Origin: Linum tenue
Taxonomy: Eukaryota > Streptophyta > Magnoliopsida > Malpighiales > Linaceae
Length of the DNA stretch: 64,000 bases
Direction: 5' to 3'
Assembly (NCBI GenBank): GCA_946122785.1
Contig: CAMGYJ010000010.1
Location: 51,460,162 to 51,524,161 of the forward strand
In this document: positions 35,201-44,700 of the stretch, one piece after another
How positions within the stretch are numbered: the stretch's first letter is position 1
How the letters are laid out: each line of letters begins with the position of its first letter
The notes under the pieces: generated by a model
The model's database searches: none
The model's input: only the letters and a program-made list of their open reading frames with translations
Told to the model about the DNA's origin: nothing
Translations under genes and position numbers: made by a program

Positions 35201-38200
35201 TTGGTAGCACTCCTTGGCCTGCTCAGTGTTTCCTTTGACTTGCCCCACTCTTCCGCCCACAGGGAATTTCAGCATCTGATGACAAGTAGAGGGAACCGCC
35301 GAAAATAATGACAGGAAACCGCGTCCCAGGATTGCATTGTATGCCGATGGACAGTCTGCCACGTGAAAATCCATCGAGCGTGTTTTTGTGACGTCTGACT
35401 CTCCAATTGTCACTTGTAGCGTGACCAATCCTAGCACCCTGATCTTTGATCCTGAGAAGCCCACGAGGCTCGTAGACGAAGGTTTGAGGTCCTGGACGCT
35501 CATCTTCATACTTTTGAGGGTGGAGTAGAACAATATGTCGGCTGAGCTGCCATTGTCGACCAACGCTCTGGTCACTTTAAACTTCCTTGTCCTCAAGGAA
35601 ATCACTAGTGGATCTTCAGCGCTCTCCCCAGGAGCCAGTTCGGAAGGTGAAAAGCTGATATCTACTTGCTCGCTCCTGTTGACGTTTAAGCACTGTACTA
35701 GGCGGTCTCCCTCACTTCTGGGTCTCTTGCGGCCGCCTGCAATTGTTATTACTTCTACGTCGTCTTCGTTTGCACGCGGTTGTCGGCGTGGGGGTGATCT
35801 CCTTGGCGGTGGTGGTAGGCGTTCACGCCCGGGAGAACGCTCCCTCCTTCGTGACCTTGATCTGCCGCGTTTTGGTGTTCTCGACCTTTTTCTTGGGCTC
35901 GGCGACCTCTCCTTGTGATGCCTTTGCTCCTGTCGATGCGGTCTTGTGTCCAGACGGTTCTTGAGGTCTCCTGGCGCTAAGTACTTCAAACTTGCTTTGA
36001 ACTCCCGGCACTCTGTGGTGTCATGGGTGGGCATCTGGTGCCAGTCGCACCACTTTCGATCTTCATCCCTCCTATGCGTCTGGTGCGCATTATCGTCGCC
36101 CTTTCGGTCCCTGCCTTCTTCTCTGTTAGTAGTAAAGACTTCCCTCCTGCTGTCTCGATGAACGTATCTTGATTTGTAACTCCTCTTTTCGGGGGACCGC
36201 CCTCTTCTTTTAGGCGACCCTCCTTTCTTCTTCTCTCTTTCCTTCAGACTTACGCGCTTAGAGGCGTCCTCCACCATCATGGCTTCCTCCAGTAAGATCG
36301 CCTTCCTCACTAGGCGATCCAGATCGGGCCATTCTTTCAGCGTGTGCTCTTTCTTTATAAGTGCCCTTCGCAGCTCACAACTGTGCGTGGACATACGCAG
36401 GTTACCCGCTGCCACACTTGGCGAGATTCCTTGCACTTCGCAGGCTATGGTGTTCCACCTATCATAGAAGTCTGTTAGCGGCTCCTCTCCTCCTTGCTTA
36501 CAGTTGATTAATGATGATACTGTCAGCTTTCTTCTTCTCTGGGATGCGAACTTCGAGGAGAAGAGGGTCGCGAATTGCTCGAAATCCTCGATTATTCCCT
36601 CGGGCAAGGAGGTATACCAAGTCCTACACTGACCGCCGAAAGTGACCGGGAACGCCTTACATAGGTCTGCGTCTGTGGCGTTGATGAGTTGCATCTTTAA
36701 CATGAAGGCGCTCAAATGGTCGGCGGGATCCGTGTTCCCGTTGTATGTAGGCAGTCCGAGCGACGAGAAATTGGGAGGAACCTGAGTTTTGAACAAGCTC
36801 TTAGCCAGCGGGTTTTGGAGGATGGTGGGACCCTTGATTCTGCCATACGTGGGCTTGAGATGTTCCTCCAAAAACCCCAAGCTATCTTCTGCGCCTTCTT
36901 CTTCCTCGGACTCCCCGCCTTCTGTCTGAGCAGGGCTGTCGGGACCGCTTACTTTTCCTTTTCCTTTGTTTGGCCGCTTTCCTGAGCTTCCTGGTGCCTC
37001 GCTTTCTTTTTCCCTGAGCATGGCCAATATTTGGCCTAAGCTCTCTTGCATACTCGATATTTGCTGCCCCTGACTCTTTACGCGGTCTTCCATTTCCATT
37101 TCCTCCTCCACTGTGGGCATTTCCAATCCTCGTATGCTGCTTATCTGCGCGTCTGGTGCGCGGGGGCTGTTTCTTCCTACCATGCCTTTGACAGGGGTGT
37201 TGGAGCTCCCATCCATCCTTTCTTCAGTGCTATCTCTCGCCCCACGGTGGGCGCCAAATTGTTTGAGCCTAGAATGTACTAGGCGGATTGTAGAGAACGA
37301 GTGAAGCGTCTGTTCCAGATGATGGGGGGACTCCAAACTCCTGCAAAACAAGGGCCCGTGGGCGGTCACCCAGGGCACTCTCCGATGCTTGAGTTAGAGA
37401 GAGAATGAGAACCTTTGTGTTTATTTAGAGAGAGAGAGTAGTAGTTAGTTTACCATCAATGCAGATATGAATGTATTTATAGTGGTCTGGTCTGGGTTTC
37501 GGGCATTAAATGCCATTGTCAGGCGTCCTAGGCTGACCCTACCATACCTAGACCGCCTACGGCGGGCAATTAATGCTCAGTCCTGCGGTGTTCGAGGTGG
37601 GTATCTTCGGAAGATCTCGCCCCATACCGAGCAACGGCTCCTTGTGTCAGGCGGCCTACTGCCTGTCCCATCCTAGGGCGGCCGCCCTCCTTTCCCTGTT
37701 CCCCATGCCTGCTCCTCGGGTCCCTCAGCGGGCTTCGGGCCTTTCGACGGGCCTTTCTCCTTGGGCCTTCCGTGGGCCTCCAAGCCCAGTACCGCTCAGC
37801 TATGGCCCAACACGAACCTCTCTCCTCTTTCAAAAACTCGAGTAATTAGAATTAACTGATTTTTGACAGTATTATACATGAATTATTGGGATAGATGGGT
37901 TCTTATATGAGCGAAACTTAAAGGTACCTGTTCCATGTTTTGGTAAGTTGGAGTTATTGAAATTAACGGAATGATTTTATATATGCGCGCAGGCGTTTCA
38001 ATCGATGCGGCAAGCCTTGACAAACGAAGGGAAGGAGCAAGAGGAAGGCCTGGCTTCGATTGCAGAGAACCTCAAGTTGCTGGAGGCTGAGCTGGAAGGC
38101 AACAAGTTCTTCGGCGGGGAAGAGATCGGAATCGTTGACTTCGCATTGGGCTGGCTGGTCAACGTGATGCCGGTCTTCGAAGAGATCCTCGCCGTGAAAA

Positions 38201-38355
38201 TCTTGGACGAGGAGCGTCATCCGTCATTGTCGGAATGGATTCGAAGGATTTCCGACATCCCTGTGATTGAGGAGAGCTGGCCGCCACGTGACAAGCTCGT
38301 CGCTAAATGGACTGCCATTCGCCACCGTTACCTTGCAGCGGCGAGGGCTAATTAA
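26253..38355 (+). CDS. Tau-class glutathione S-transferase, copy 2, split by a retrotransposon in its intron
   Basis: Exon 1 is 26253-26585 and exon 2 is 37993-38355; joined they encode 231 residues with no frameshift. The start at 26253 (MAEKGGGEE) aligns with the first copy; an upstream in-frame ATG at 26211 would add an unrelated stretch. Motifs: [31 protein letters not shown], and C-domain [16 protein letters not shown]. The intron is 11,407 bp because a 10.7-kb Tat element is inserted in it; without it the intron would be about 666 bp. Both splice sites (AAG/GTACGT and GCGCGCAG/GCG) are intact. Function could persist if the giant intron is spliced, or be lost through premature polyadenylation or silencing. 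Confidence 0.9.
27077..27629 (-). repeat. Left LTR (3' LTR in element orientation)
   Basis: Starts TGTTTGAGCC and ends GGCCCAACA on the plus strand, so it is bounded by TG...CA. No difference from the right LTR was seen by eye. Confidence 0.95.
27630..27644 (-). other. Polypurine tract region of the retrotransposon
   Basis: On the minus strand AAGGGGCAAT lies directly next to the start of the 3' LTR. It is short but in the right place for plus-strand priming. Confidence 0.6.
27861..28216. repeat. Tandem repeat array inside the retrotransposon (about 83 bp, four to five units)
   Basis: The phrase TAGGCGATTCCGCTGTCCAC recurs near 27862, 27941, 28024, 28108 and 28191. It is followed each time by a CCCCTTTT-GGGCGG stretch and a GGACAAATG-TTCCCATCTGGCC stretch. 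Unit spacing is 79-85 bp. Arrays between the antisense gene and the LTR are known in Tat elements. Confidence 0.85.
28652..31282 (+). CDS. Antisense, intron-containing gene of the Tat element
   Basis: On the strand opposite gag-pol, four exons (28652-28850, 28975-29937, 30005-30516, 30593-31282) join in frame to 787 residues. All introns are GT-AG and short (67-124 bp). Residues 1-190 are Ser/Asp/Glu-rich and disordered. Residues about 220-300 ([12 protein letters not shown]..., [13 protein letters not shown]) resemble the plant 'putative gypsy-type transposon' domain family. A basic linker follows, then a long charged coiled coil (about 565-700) and an acidic tail. Antisense ORFs of this kind are known in Tat elements; their function is unknown. 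Because the element is antisense to its host gene, this gene runs in the same direction as the GST transcript. Confidence 0.82.
31283..31939. other. Spacer between the antisense gene and the gag-pol end
   Basis: Non-coding. It holds a T-run (about 31376-31395), several GTAGCGATT words and a direct repeat of GGAAAATGGGCGCTCAG near 31767 and 31798. As the two genes are convergent here, it probably contains both 3' ends. Confidence 0.5.
31940..37216 (-). CDS. Gag-pol polyprotein of the Tat element
   Basis: One uninterrupted frame of 1758 residues from the ATG at 37216, the first plausible start after the PBS; the frame is also open upstream into the LTR. Order: gag domain about 155-270; RS/RK-rich linker; zinc-knuckle-like CDWHQ-H-C at about 390; aspartic protease with VDNGSSADI at about 555; reverse transcriptase with YVDD at about 919; first RNase H around 1010-1130; second, plant Tat-type RNase H (LFVDGAAG to DALSKLAT) at about 1199-1315. 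The integrase has an HHCC-like zinc region at about 1415 and D-D-E residues in [15 protein letters not shown] and NGQVESS (about 1482-1572). No stop or frameshift is seen, so it looks competent. Confidence 0.96.
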   Translation of the reverse strand: MDGSSNTPVKGMVGRNSPRAPDAQISSIRGLEMPTVEEEMEMEDRVKSQGQQISSMQESLGQILAMLREKESEAPGSSGKRPNKGKGKVSGPDSPAQTEGGESEEEEGAEDSLGFLEEHLKPTYGRIKGPTILQNPLAKSLFKTQVPPNFSSLGLPTYNGNTDPADHLSAFMLKMQLINATDADLCKAFPVTFGGQCRTWYTSLPEGIIEDFEQFATLFSSKFASQRRRKLTVSSLINCKQGGEEPLTDFYDRWNTIACEVQGISPSVAAGNLRMSTHSCELRRALIKKEHTLKEWPDLDRLVRKAILLEEAMMVEDASKRVSLKEREKKKGGSPKRRGRSPEKRSYKSRYVHRDSRREVFTTNREEGRDRKGDDNAHQTHRRDEDRKWCDWHQMPTHDTTECREFKASLKYLAPGDLKNRLDTRPHRQEQRHHKERSPSPRKRSRTPKRGRSRSRRRERSPGRERLPPPPRRSPPRRQPRANEDDVEVITIAGGRKRPRSEGDRLVQCLNVNRSEQVDISFSPSELAPGESAEDPLVISLRTRKFKVTRALVDNGSSADILFYSTLKSMKMSVQDLKPSSTSLVGFSGSKIRVLGLVTLQVTIGESDVTKTRSMDFHVADCPSAYNAILGRGFLSLFSAVPSTCHQMLKFPVGGRVGQVKGNTEQAKECYQATIQSLEVDLVDTRGSHPRPEAVEGDAEVILDSAEPEKKVRISSHLAEDKARELLALLKEYKDLFAWTSEDMPGVSRELAEHHLSVKIKAKPVQQRRRNASLEKQMALEEEVKRLLKAGFIREVKYPTWLSNPVFVRKASGLWRMCIDFTNLNAACPKDAYPLPRIDQLIDATANHESLSFLDMFSGYHQIRLSEEDQEKTAFMTHMGNYCYTVMPFGLKNAGATYQRMIDAVFKGQLGRNVEAYVDDVLVKSKKEEDHLKDLRETFESLRKERLRLNPLKCVFGAKAGKFLGFMITRRGIEANPKQIEAIMSLRPPQSVKEIQAFNGKMAALSRFIPRAADKCSPFFQMLKKSASRSQWSAECDKAFFQLTEQLTSPPVLSAPRPGESLYLYLAVSDQAVSSVLVRRDGDGSDHPIYYVSKALLPAEKRYMPIERAVLAVVTAARKLRPYFQEHQIVILSNLPLRKILKGMDVSGRMTKWAVELSEYDISYAPRPSIKGQVLADFIAEGFSLDSREEAEVWRLFVDGAAGKGGAGAGIVLESPKGVVHEISHRFLELKTNNVAEYEALLTGLKIATNLGASHIHIYSDSLLVVNQVLESYEVKEEALVKLAGAVKGVLSQLDYWKLEHVKREDNHHADALSKLATAMDFEGERQITVTKEVVTAGEVLALEEENLDWRSPLINYLQSDVVPDDAVSAKALRRRAAHYAMVEGQLCKRSFSGAYLKCLGPEEARWMVKEIHQGTCATHSGPRSLERTVLLQGYYWPTVKRDAMEAVQKCHECQIHASKQHLPSEQLKSITGPWPFAQWGLDLLGPFPTAPLGKKYLVVAVDYFTKWIEAEPLDTITSAKIQKFLFNNIMIRFGTPHTIITDHGTQFDCRPFENFCSKNRIICKMASVAFPQANGQVESSNKLILRGLKRRLKEAKGGWTAELPHVLWAHRTNYKQATGETPFALTYGSEAVAPTELALPSLRVQAYSSEDNHKKLLHQLDMIETRRDAALVRTLEEKLKVAKAYNAKVKPRPLEEGDMVLKRNFEQREGHGKLAAGWEGPYLVGEKIGTATYILATMEGRPVAKTWNAIHLKKYFE
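37238..37259 (-). other. Primer-binding site of the retrotransposon
   Basis: On the minus strand TTTGGCGCCCACCGTGGGG follows the 5' LTR almost directly. A TGGCGCC core is typical of plant Ty3/gypsy primer sites. Confidence 0.75.
37260..37812 (-). repeat. Right LTR (5' LTR in element orientation)
   Basis: 553 bp, TG...CA, indistinguishable by eye from the left LTR. Confidence 0.95.
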
Positions 38356-39276
38356 ATGAAAAGCTAGCTAGGAAATAACAAAGATGATTCTCGAGACTGC
38401 ACTCTGGCTTTGAATAAATAGCACGAGTTGATTCTCTGTAATAAGCAACAGCTCTTTGACACTTTCTGCTCTGTTTCGCCTTCTTCTCATGCATTCCGTT
38501 CCTCCATCTGATCTGATCTGCTTCAAGTCTTCTCATTCTGTTCATGTAACTATATTCGACTTTCTTCTGCATGATCTAATCTTCCTGTATTTTACCACCT
38601 TCAGTCCTTCTGTTGTAGCTCTTCTACCTTGAATATTGGCGGTCAATAATACAACAAATGGATTCCAAAGTAATATAAAGGCCGTGAGACCTATTAAATC
38701 GTGGTATGTTCCGATCGGTGGTACAACTAATTTTTACTTGTTCATGCTCATGCAGGTCTTAGCAAAATATGTAGGGAAGTGATAAGAAATCATTAACACA
38801 GTTCAATAAATTTATAAAAATGGTGATTTAGATTTTTCAATTCATCAATTAGTACGAGAACTTTTTATCAAAATAATAATAAATAATAATGCACTGATCC
38901 CCCATTCCATTTCCATTTGTGCTATATAAGTTAAAGAAAGAACAAACTTATCCCCAGATCTGTAAACCAAGAGCCATGCCCTAAAGATCGCAGTAAAAAA
39001 GATAAGAAGAAAGAATTACAATGGTGACAGACTCAATACTCCAGGCAAAAAAATTGGACATCCCAGTAACTCTGCACTTTTACTCTTACACCCAATGTTC
39101 TTGCAGTATTTCTTTCTCAAGCAATATGTTCAGTGAATTGTGAACACAACTTGGAAGAACTCTCATATCTCTTTCCCTGGAGCCGGAGGATAACCAATCT
39201 GCAAACCTCCACTTCCTTTGAGATGGTGTTAAAACAATTTCACCTTTACTCTGTTCCAAACCTCTCTTCTCTCTGT
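38356..39276. other. Convergent 3' region of GST copy 2 and the BRX gene
   Basis: Contains the probable 3' UTRs of both genes and AT-rich spacer. No further gene. Confidence 0.5.
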
Positions 39277-42200
39277 CTATAGGTATTGAGATTGTATTCT
39301 ATCCCTGTTCTCCTCCCACCATGACTTGGCATGCACTTCCCCAAATCTTTCTCGACTGCACAAACAAGCACAGAATCAGGGCTTGATGCTTCTTTTCTAT
39401 GGCGGGAAATTTGAAATGAAAAACTTCAAAAAGCAGTTATTAACCGTTAATTTCTAACCTGAACCGGACCCGCCGAAGCTCCCTGGTACCATCCGCGAGC
39501 TGTCTGATGGTAATGTACACTCCAGGCTCGTCTTGCTCGATCCACTCCGCCTCCAAATCGCTGGCATTGCTCACCGAGATCGATGGCTCGTCTCGCGACG
39601 AGGTCGTCGTTCTCGAGGCTTCCATCGAGGAAGCCGGGCCACCTCCCAGACCGTAACCAGTCGAACCGGGAGGGTAATGGTGGCTGCTGCCATGTTCCAT
39701 CATCCCAGGAGATGGTCTGTAGTAATTCCTTGGTGTGAATGTTGGCGCCATGGGGCTTTCCCTTGCAGAGCCTAATCTCGAGTAAGTCGAATCTCTATGC
39801 TGAAATTGTGGGGAGGAAAAAAAACACAGTGAGTAACGATTCGGTTCACACGACATTACAATAAGTGGAGATCAGAGTAATGTTTTAGAAAGTTGTATTC
39901 TACCGCTAGATTGTACCGGTTAAATCAAGATTTTAGTACAAAATAACCTGTCACTGAATTTTTCTACGTAACCTCTAGTCCTCAACTACGCGATTTCACA
40001 ATCCTTATCGAAATTTTCATACGAAATCGAAATTTTTTGCAATCAAGACGAGAACAGAGTGGGGAAAACTTTACCTCATCTTGAGACCTGGGAGGAGTAT
40101 TGAGAGACTGGCGGTTGTTGAATCTCTGGACATTGTAAAGCTCCATGATCCTGTCGTAGTTCTCACCCCACCAACTCTGCGCTTGCCACTTGTTGAACAT
40201 CTCCCGGCTTCAAGAAAAACACAGCTCAAAACGAACCCCTAAACAATGTCAGCTTTTGCAACAAAACAGAGCAACCCTGAGTTGTAGAGAGAGCTAAAAC
40301 TTAACACACACTTGAACCGAATCCGTTTGAGATCGTTGCCGCCATTGGGGAGCGAAGCGAAGGTAATGTGGACGCCGGGCTCAACCTGAGCCATCCATTC
40401 CTTGGGCTCATCGTCGATCACCACGTCGCATGAATCCCTTCCTGAAGCGAATCTGGTGTCGGTTCTGCCTCCGCCGCCGCGGCCAGATGTTGGGAAGTCC
40501 CACGCCGGCGTGGAGCTCGCGCTTGCCGCGCCGCCGAAGTAAGGGTATGGAACTCCTCCTTCCGAGGCTGCATCGAAGTCGGGGTAAGGGCGGTGGTGCC
40601 CTTTCTTGTAGTTGGTGCTGGATGATCCTCCTGTGCAGGGCTTGCATTGCTTGTATGTTCCTGATAACTTGGATGCCATGTCCTTGATCTGAAAGAATCG
40701 AACTGGTGAATTAGAGGAAGTTTCACTAAATCATTGTAGATTCCAATTACCTATTACACCCGAGTTTAGTCGAATAATCAGCAACAAAGTTACGTTTTAT
40801 CCATTGAGTTCTAATGAAATTTCGTTCAACTAGTTGTTCAATAGTAACAGAAATTATATCAACGAAATCAAATGAACAATAAGAGAGACATAAAGGTTGA
40901 TCTAAACGAAAGTAATTACTTTCTATCTAAAACGTATGAATTCAAATAGATTGGTCTAAGGTGAGAGAATCGGAGAAAAGTCTATCAAATTGGAGTACGC
41001 ATGATATGATAGCACATTGATTCAAATGTCTTCATTACCTTGTTTATGTTGCATTGATCAATTTCAAATATATCATACCATCTTTTTTGAGGTTGTTGCA
41101 TTGATCAATTTCAAACATATCATACCATCTTTTTTTAGGTGGGAAAGCATGAGAGGGAAAAAGGGAAAGGCCAAAACATGATCAAGCAAACCCACAATTG
41201 GAAAACATGAGTCAACAAAAGACAATTTTGGTCTTCTTCCAACACAAAACCAACATTTTTGTGTCTATGCTTTTATTCATTCTTGCCTACACTAACAACT
41301 ATTGGGAAGAAAAGCAAAGTCCCTACCTTCATTTTCACATCCCAATAAACATATGATATGTTTCTTTGCAGTGTAAAAAAAAATATTTGGATCAGACAAG
41401 AATTCTAAATGGTGGGTCATAACAACAAGGATAATGAATATTATGATAGCATCTTTTTTCTTTACTTCATTAACAAACCAAGCCACCATCACCCTTCTAA
41501 GGAAAATTCCTTTTTGTGTTGTCTGATGAAATGAGATGCTGCTGATGCTGGGTATTCCCTTTTGAACCGATCATGTACCTTAAAACAACACTTAACCAAG
41601 ATATACCCTTATTGGTTTCAGACCCACCTCATAATATTAGAGGAACCAAACTCTCCATTGTGCTCTAGCCATGTTGTTTTTTTCTATTATCTAGTGGAGA
41701 ATTAGTATAGTAGTAAAGGACTTGGAAACCCTCTCCACCCAGGATTCCTGGGAAAATCATTTTGACCTCCAAATGCCACACCTAATGAATCAACCCCTTA
41801 TGTTTTCTTGTCTCCCTAGTCCCTACCAAGAAACTAGTATAGTATTTACTCTAGTTTGATCAATTGAATTTTAAATGAGGTAATAAGAGGATTTAGAATT
41901 CGTATAACCAAACAACATAGTTTAAATCGCGGTTTTACGCACCAAAACAATGCAAACCAAACTAATAAAATGAGTATCTCTAAAAGGGTAGCTTTCCCCA
42001 ATCAATGTCTTATCTCCAATTCTCAATCCCAGTTTTACAAATGAAAACAAAAGGAAACTTGAGAAAGGAATAAGAAGCACACTGGGGTCAGGGTGGGAAT
42101 CAAAAACAAGAAACAAAAAGAAACACAAAAGCAAGAGAGTGAGACAGAGGCCACTTTGCTTTTTTGTTACCAGGAAGGATCACAATTCAGGAGAAATTAT

Positions 42201-43847
42201 TGGCTACACCGGGAGTACCACGTGGGATTGATGATGTGGTACTCCCGACCAATAAACTCTTGCCACGTTTCCACTTAGCTTCATTAATTATCTTAAATTT
42301 ACTCTGCTCTTAATTATCTTTAATAAACAAAAATAATTAACAGCAGCGTTTCAACTCCCTTGAGACTCTTGTTCCGACCAGACAATTTCTGTTTTGGGAA
42401 GGAGAAGGGCCGCCAGAAGCTTCGTCGAAGGTGGATTTGGGTTGGACACCATCGCAATCTCATCGTACTCGGGGGGCCGGACCAAAGTCTTCCCGGCGGT
42501 GGCTTCTCGGCGGCTGGGAGGAAAAGGACCTCAATCTTCGTTGGGTTGGATTTGGATATCATGACGTGGCGGATACACCGATTTGAATCTCATCATGCTC
42601 GGAACTGGAAAAAAGTCTTCCGGCGGTGGCTTCTTAGTGGCTGGGAGAACGAAGGATGAGGAGAAAAGAAGGGCAGCCTCGGGCGGCGGCTTCTCGGCGG
42701 CTCGGACCTCGGAGAATTACGGAGGAGGAAGAAAGAGAGGCTTTAATTCCGGGAGGAGGGAGGGGATTTGATTGATGCTAATTATTCACATAAAAGGAAA
42801 TTAAAAATTTAAATAAAAAAGTTTGCAGCAGTAAATGAGTTTTAATGACAGATGGCATATTTTTGTTGTTCTTCGATGAAGTTTGGAGGGCTTTGATTAA
42901 TATTAGAATTAAAGTAAATGATAAAAAACGGAAATTTGAAGTTTCCAAAGAGATAATCCAGCAATAACTTAATTAATGAAACAAATTACACGTGGCAGGC
43001 TATTATTGGCCGGGAGTACCACATCAGCATGCCAACGTGGTACTCCCGGAGTACCCAATAATTCCTCCACAATTCAGACACACAAATAAACGCAAAGTGA
43101 GAAAGGAAAAAATATCAATACAAACAGCCAGCAAGCAGCAGGGGCAACAATAACTGCTGGGCAGTGATTGGTTGGGAAAAGAAGAGCAGCAGGGAAGAGG
43201 AAGAAAGCAAAGTTAGCAGCAGAGGAGAGCAAAAGAAGACTAGAAAACAGAGCATTGAAGCAAGTAAGGAAGGGAAGCAGCTAAGTACGGGCAGCCCCTG
43301 TTAGCGATTGACATGTAAACGTGAAAGATGCCAAAAAAGAGAAGAGATGCCCCCCCTAATTAAGCCATATTTGCACTCCTTGGTCCCTACCACCACCACT
43401 CTTTTGGGCCCCACCATATCAAATTTGCAACATTGCACACCAAGCTCCAATCTTTAGGCATCAAAGCTATTGAGGGATGATCTTGTTGGGTTGTTGTGCA
43501 TAATTTCAATGGCGGGATTGAGTGTAGTGATACCAATAAAATTTTTGAAAGCACGAAGAAAACGATCTATGGAGTTGAACACATTGAATTTTAAGAAGAA
43601 GGGAACAAGAACCAAAGTAACCAACAAGGAAAGAAGCTCCTTGAAAACGAAATGCAGAGAGAGTATTAAATGAAGGAGTGAAAAAAGGGAAAGGAAGCGA
43701 CGGGACCTGATTGGTCAGGCTTTTGACGGCTTCTTTAGTGTTTGGAGTATCACTCCCGTCACGCGCCGACGCTACTCCGCCGCGGCCGCCGACCTCCTCC
43801 CCTTCGTCATCCGCCGACGGCTTCGTGCAGGCTATGCACGACAACAT
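39277..43847 (-). CDS. BRX-like: BREVIS RADIX family protein
   Basis: Five exons: 43847-43707, 40688-40312, 40207-40075, 39799-39459 and 39355-39277. They join in frame to 356 residues, close to known BRX proteins. The N-terminus MLSCIACTK and the TPNTKEAVKSLTNQIKDMA segment are the conserved BRX opening. Two BRX domains follow: BRX1 at about 143-197 (EWMAQVEPGVHITF ... QAQSWWGENYDRI) and BRX2 at about 300-356 (EWIEQDEPGVYITI ... HAKSWWEENRDRI, ending QSQYL). BRX proteins act at the plasma membrane and nucleus in auxin, brassinosteroid and polarity signalling. Intron 1 is about 3.0 kb and carries a Mutator-like element. The first exon is easy to miss because it is so far away. Which BRX paralogue it is I cannot say. 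Confidence 0.93.
42191..43077. mobile_element. Mutator-like non-autonomous element in BRX intron 1 (887 bp)
   Basis: It is flanked by a perfect 10-bp duplication, cacaattcag (42181-42190 and 43078-43087). The terminal inverted repeats of about 70 bp start GAGAAATTATTGG on the left and GAGGAATTATTGG on the right (complement). They include GGGAGTACCACGT and GTGGTACTCCCG, so each repeat is itself partly palindromic. The inside (about 42360-42770) contains a GC-rich phrase, GGCGGTGGCTTCT, two to three times, in open frame but without a known domain. Confidence 0.85.
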
Positions 43848-44700
43848 CTTACTAGACCCTCTCTTCTCCTTTCCTCCTTCACTGTCTACTCTGTTTTGCT
43901 CTGTTTTTCCTCTGCTTTCATTGATCAATCACTCCCCTGAGAAATCAGGAAAAAAAGGAAGATACTTTAGAAAGAAATCAAAGCCAACAGCAGCCGCGAA
44001 CCTGAAATTTTCCCTCTCGATGACAAAGATTTCCGTTTTCTCAGTAACCAAACACAAACAGAAGAGTTCAATCAGCAAAAAATAATAAGAGAAGAAGAAC
44101 AGAGTATTAACAAAGGATCCCAGTTACTAAAACTAAGGAAAGATCGAAACTTTGGATTCCCATTCCCCTTCAAATCCCTCCCACCATTCCTGATTCCCCC
44201 CTGCCAAACTGGGAAGCCAATGGGCTGAAAAGGGCAAGGAAGGAAACAGAAGAAACAGCACAAAAAGAAGAGGGAATGGAAATGGAAGCTTGTAATGATG
44301 ATAGATGATTCGATAAAGGAAAAGAGCATCAATTACCTGCTGGAGCAAATGGGCTTTCAATCTAGCGGTAAGGGAATGATTTAGAAGAATAAGCAATGGA
44401 ATGAAGAAGGAGAAGAACGGAGCATAAATGAAAATGTAGTTGGGAAGCGCTCTCTATTGGAGGGTTTTGGGAATGGAGGAAGAAGAGAGGTTAATTTAAT
44501 GAGTTTCATTTCCTTTTTGGTGCTGACTAGGCTGCTGAGCTGCCCAGTTGGCCTTCGTAGACAAGACAACTTCTTCCCTCTCTTCTTCCCCATTTTGCTT
44601 TGCTTTGATTTTATTCCTCTCTCTCTCTCTCTCTCTACTTTCCTTTTTCTTTTCTATGGTGCATTGAGCTTCTTTTTTTTCTTTCTTGTTAGAGAGGTTG
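43848..44700 (-). promoter_or_regulatory. 5' leader and promoter region of the BRX gene
   Basis: A donor-like CTCCAGCAG/GTAATT on the minus strand at about 44337 suggests a leader intron, but I could not fix its acceptor. A (CT)n microsatellite lies at 44617-44636, a frequent feature of plant core promoters. Confidence 0.4.
44617..44636. repeat. (CT)10 microsatellite
   Basis: Twenty bases of uninterrupted CT dinucleotide. Confidence 0.9.

Larger units (their letters stand above)
27077..37812 (-). mobile_element. Full-length Ty3/gypsy Tat-lineage LTR retrotransposon (10,736 bp)
   Basis: The two 553-bp LTRs look identical base for base. A perfect 5-bp target duplication, cgaac, flanks the element (27072-27076 and 37813-37817). 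It is read on the minus strand: 5' LTR on the right, PBS, gag-pol, spacer, antisense gene, tandem repeats, PPT, 3' LTR on the left. Tat affiliation rests on the second (plant Tat-type) RNase H domain, large size and antisense gene. Identical LTRs with an open gag-pol mean a very recent, possibly active, insertion. Confidence 0.96.

Noticed and set aside
31940..37378. Gag-pol start at 37378 inside the LTR (1812 residues)
   Set aside because: The first 54 codons are LTR and PBS sequence; the ATG at 37216 after the PBS is the more likely start.
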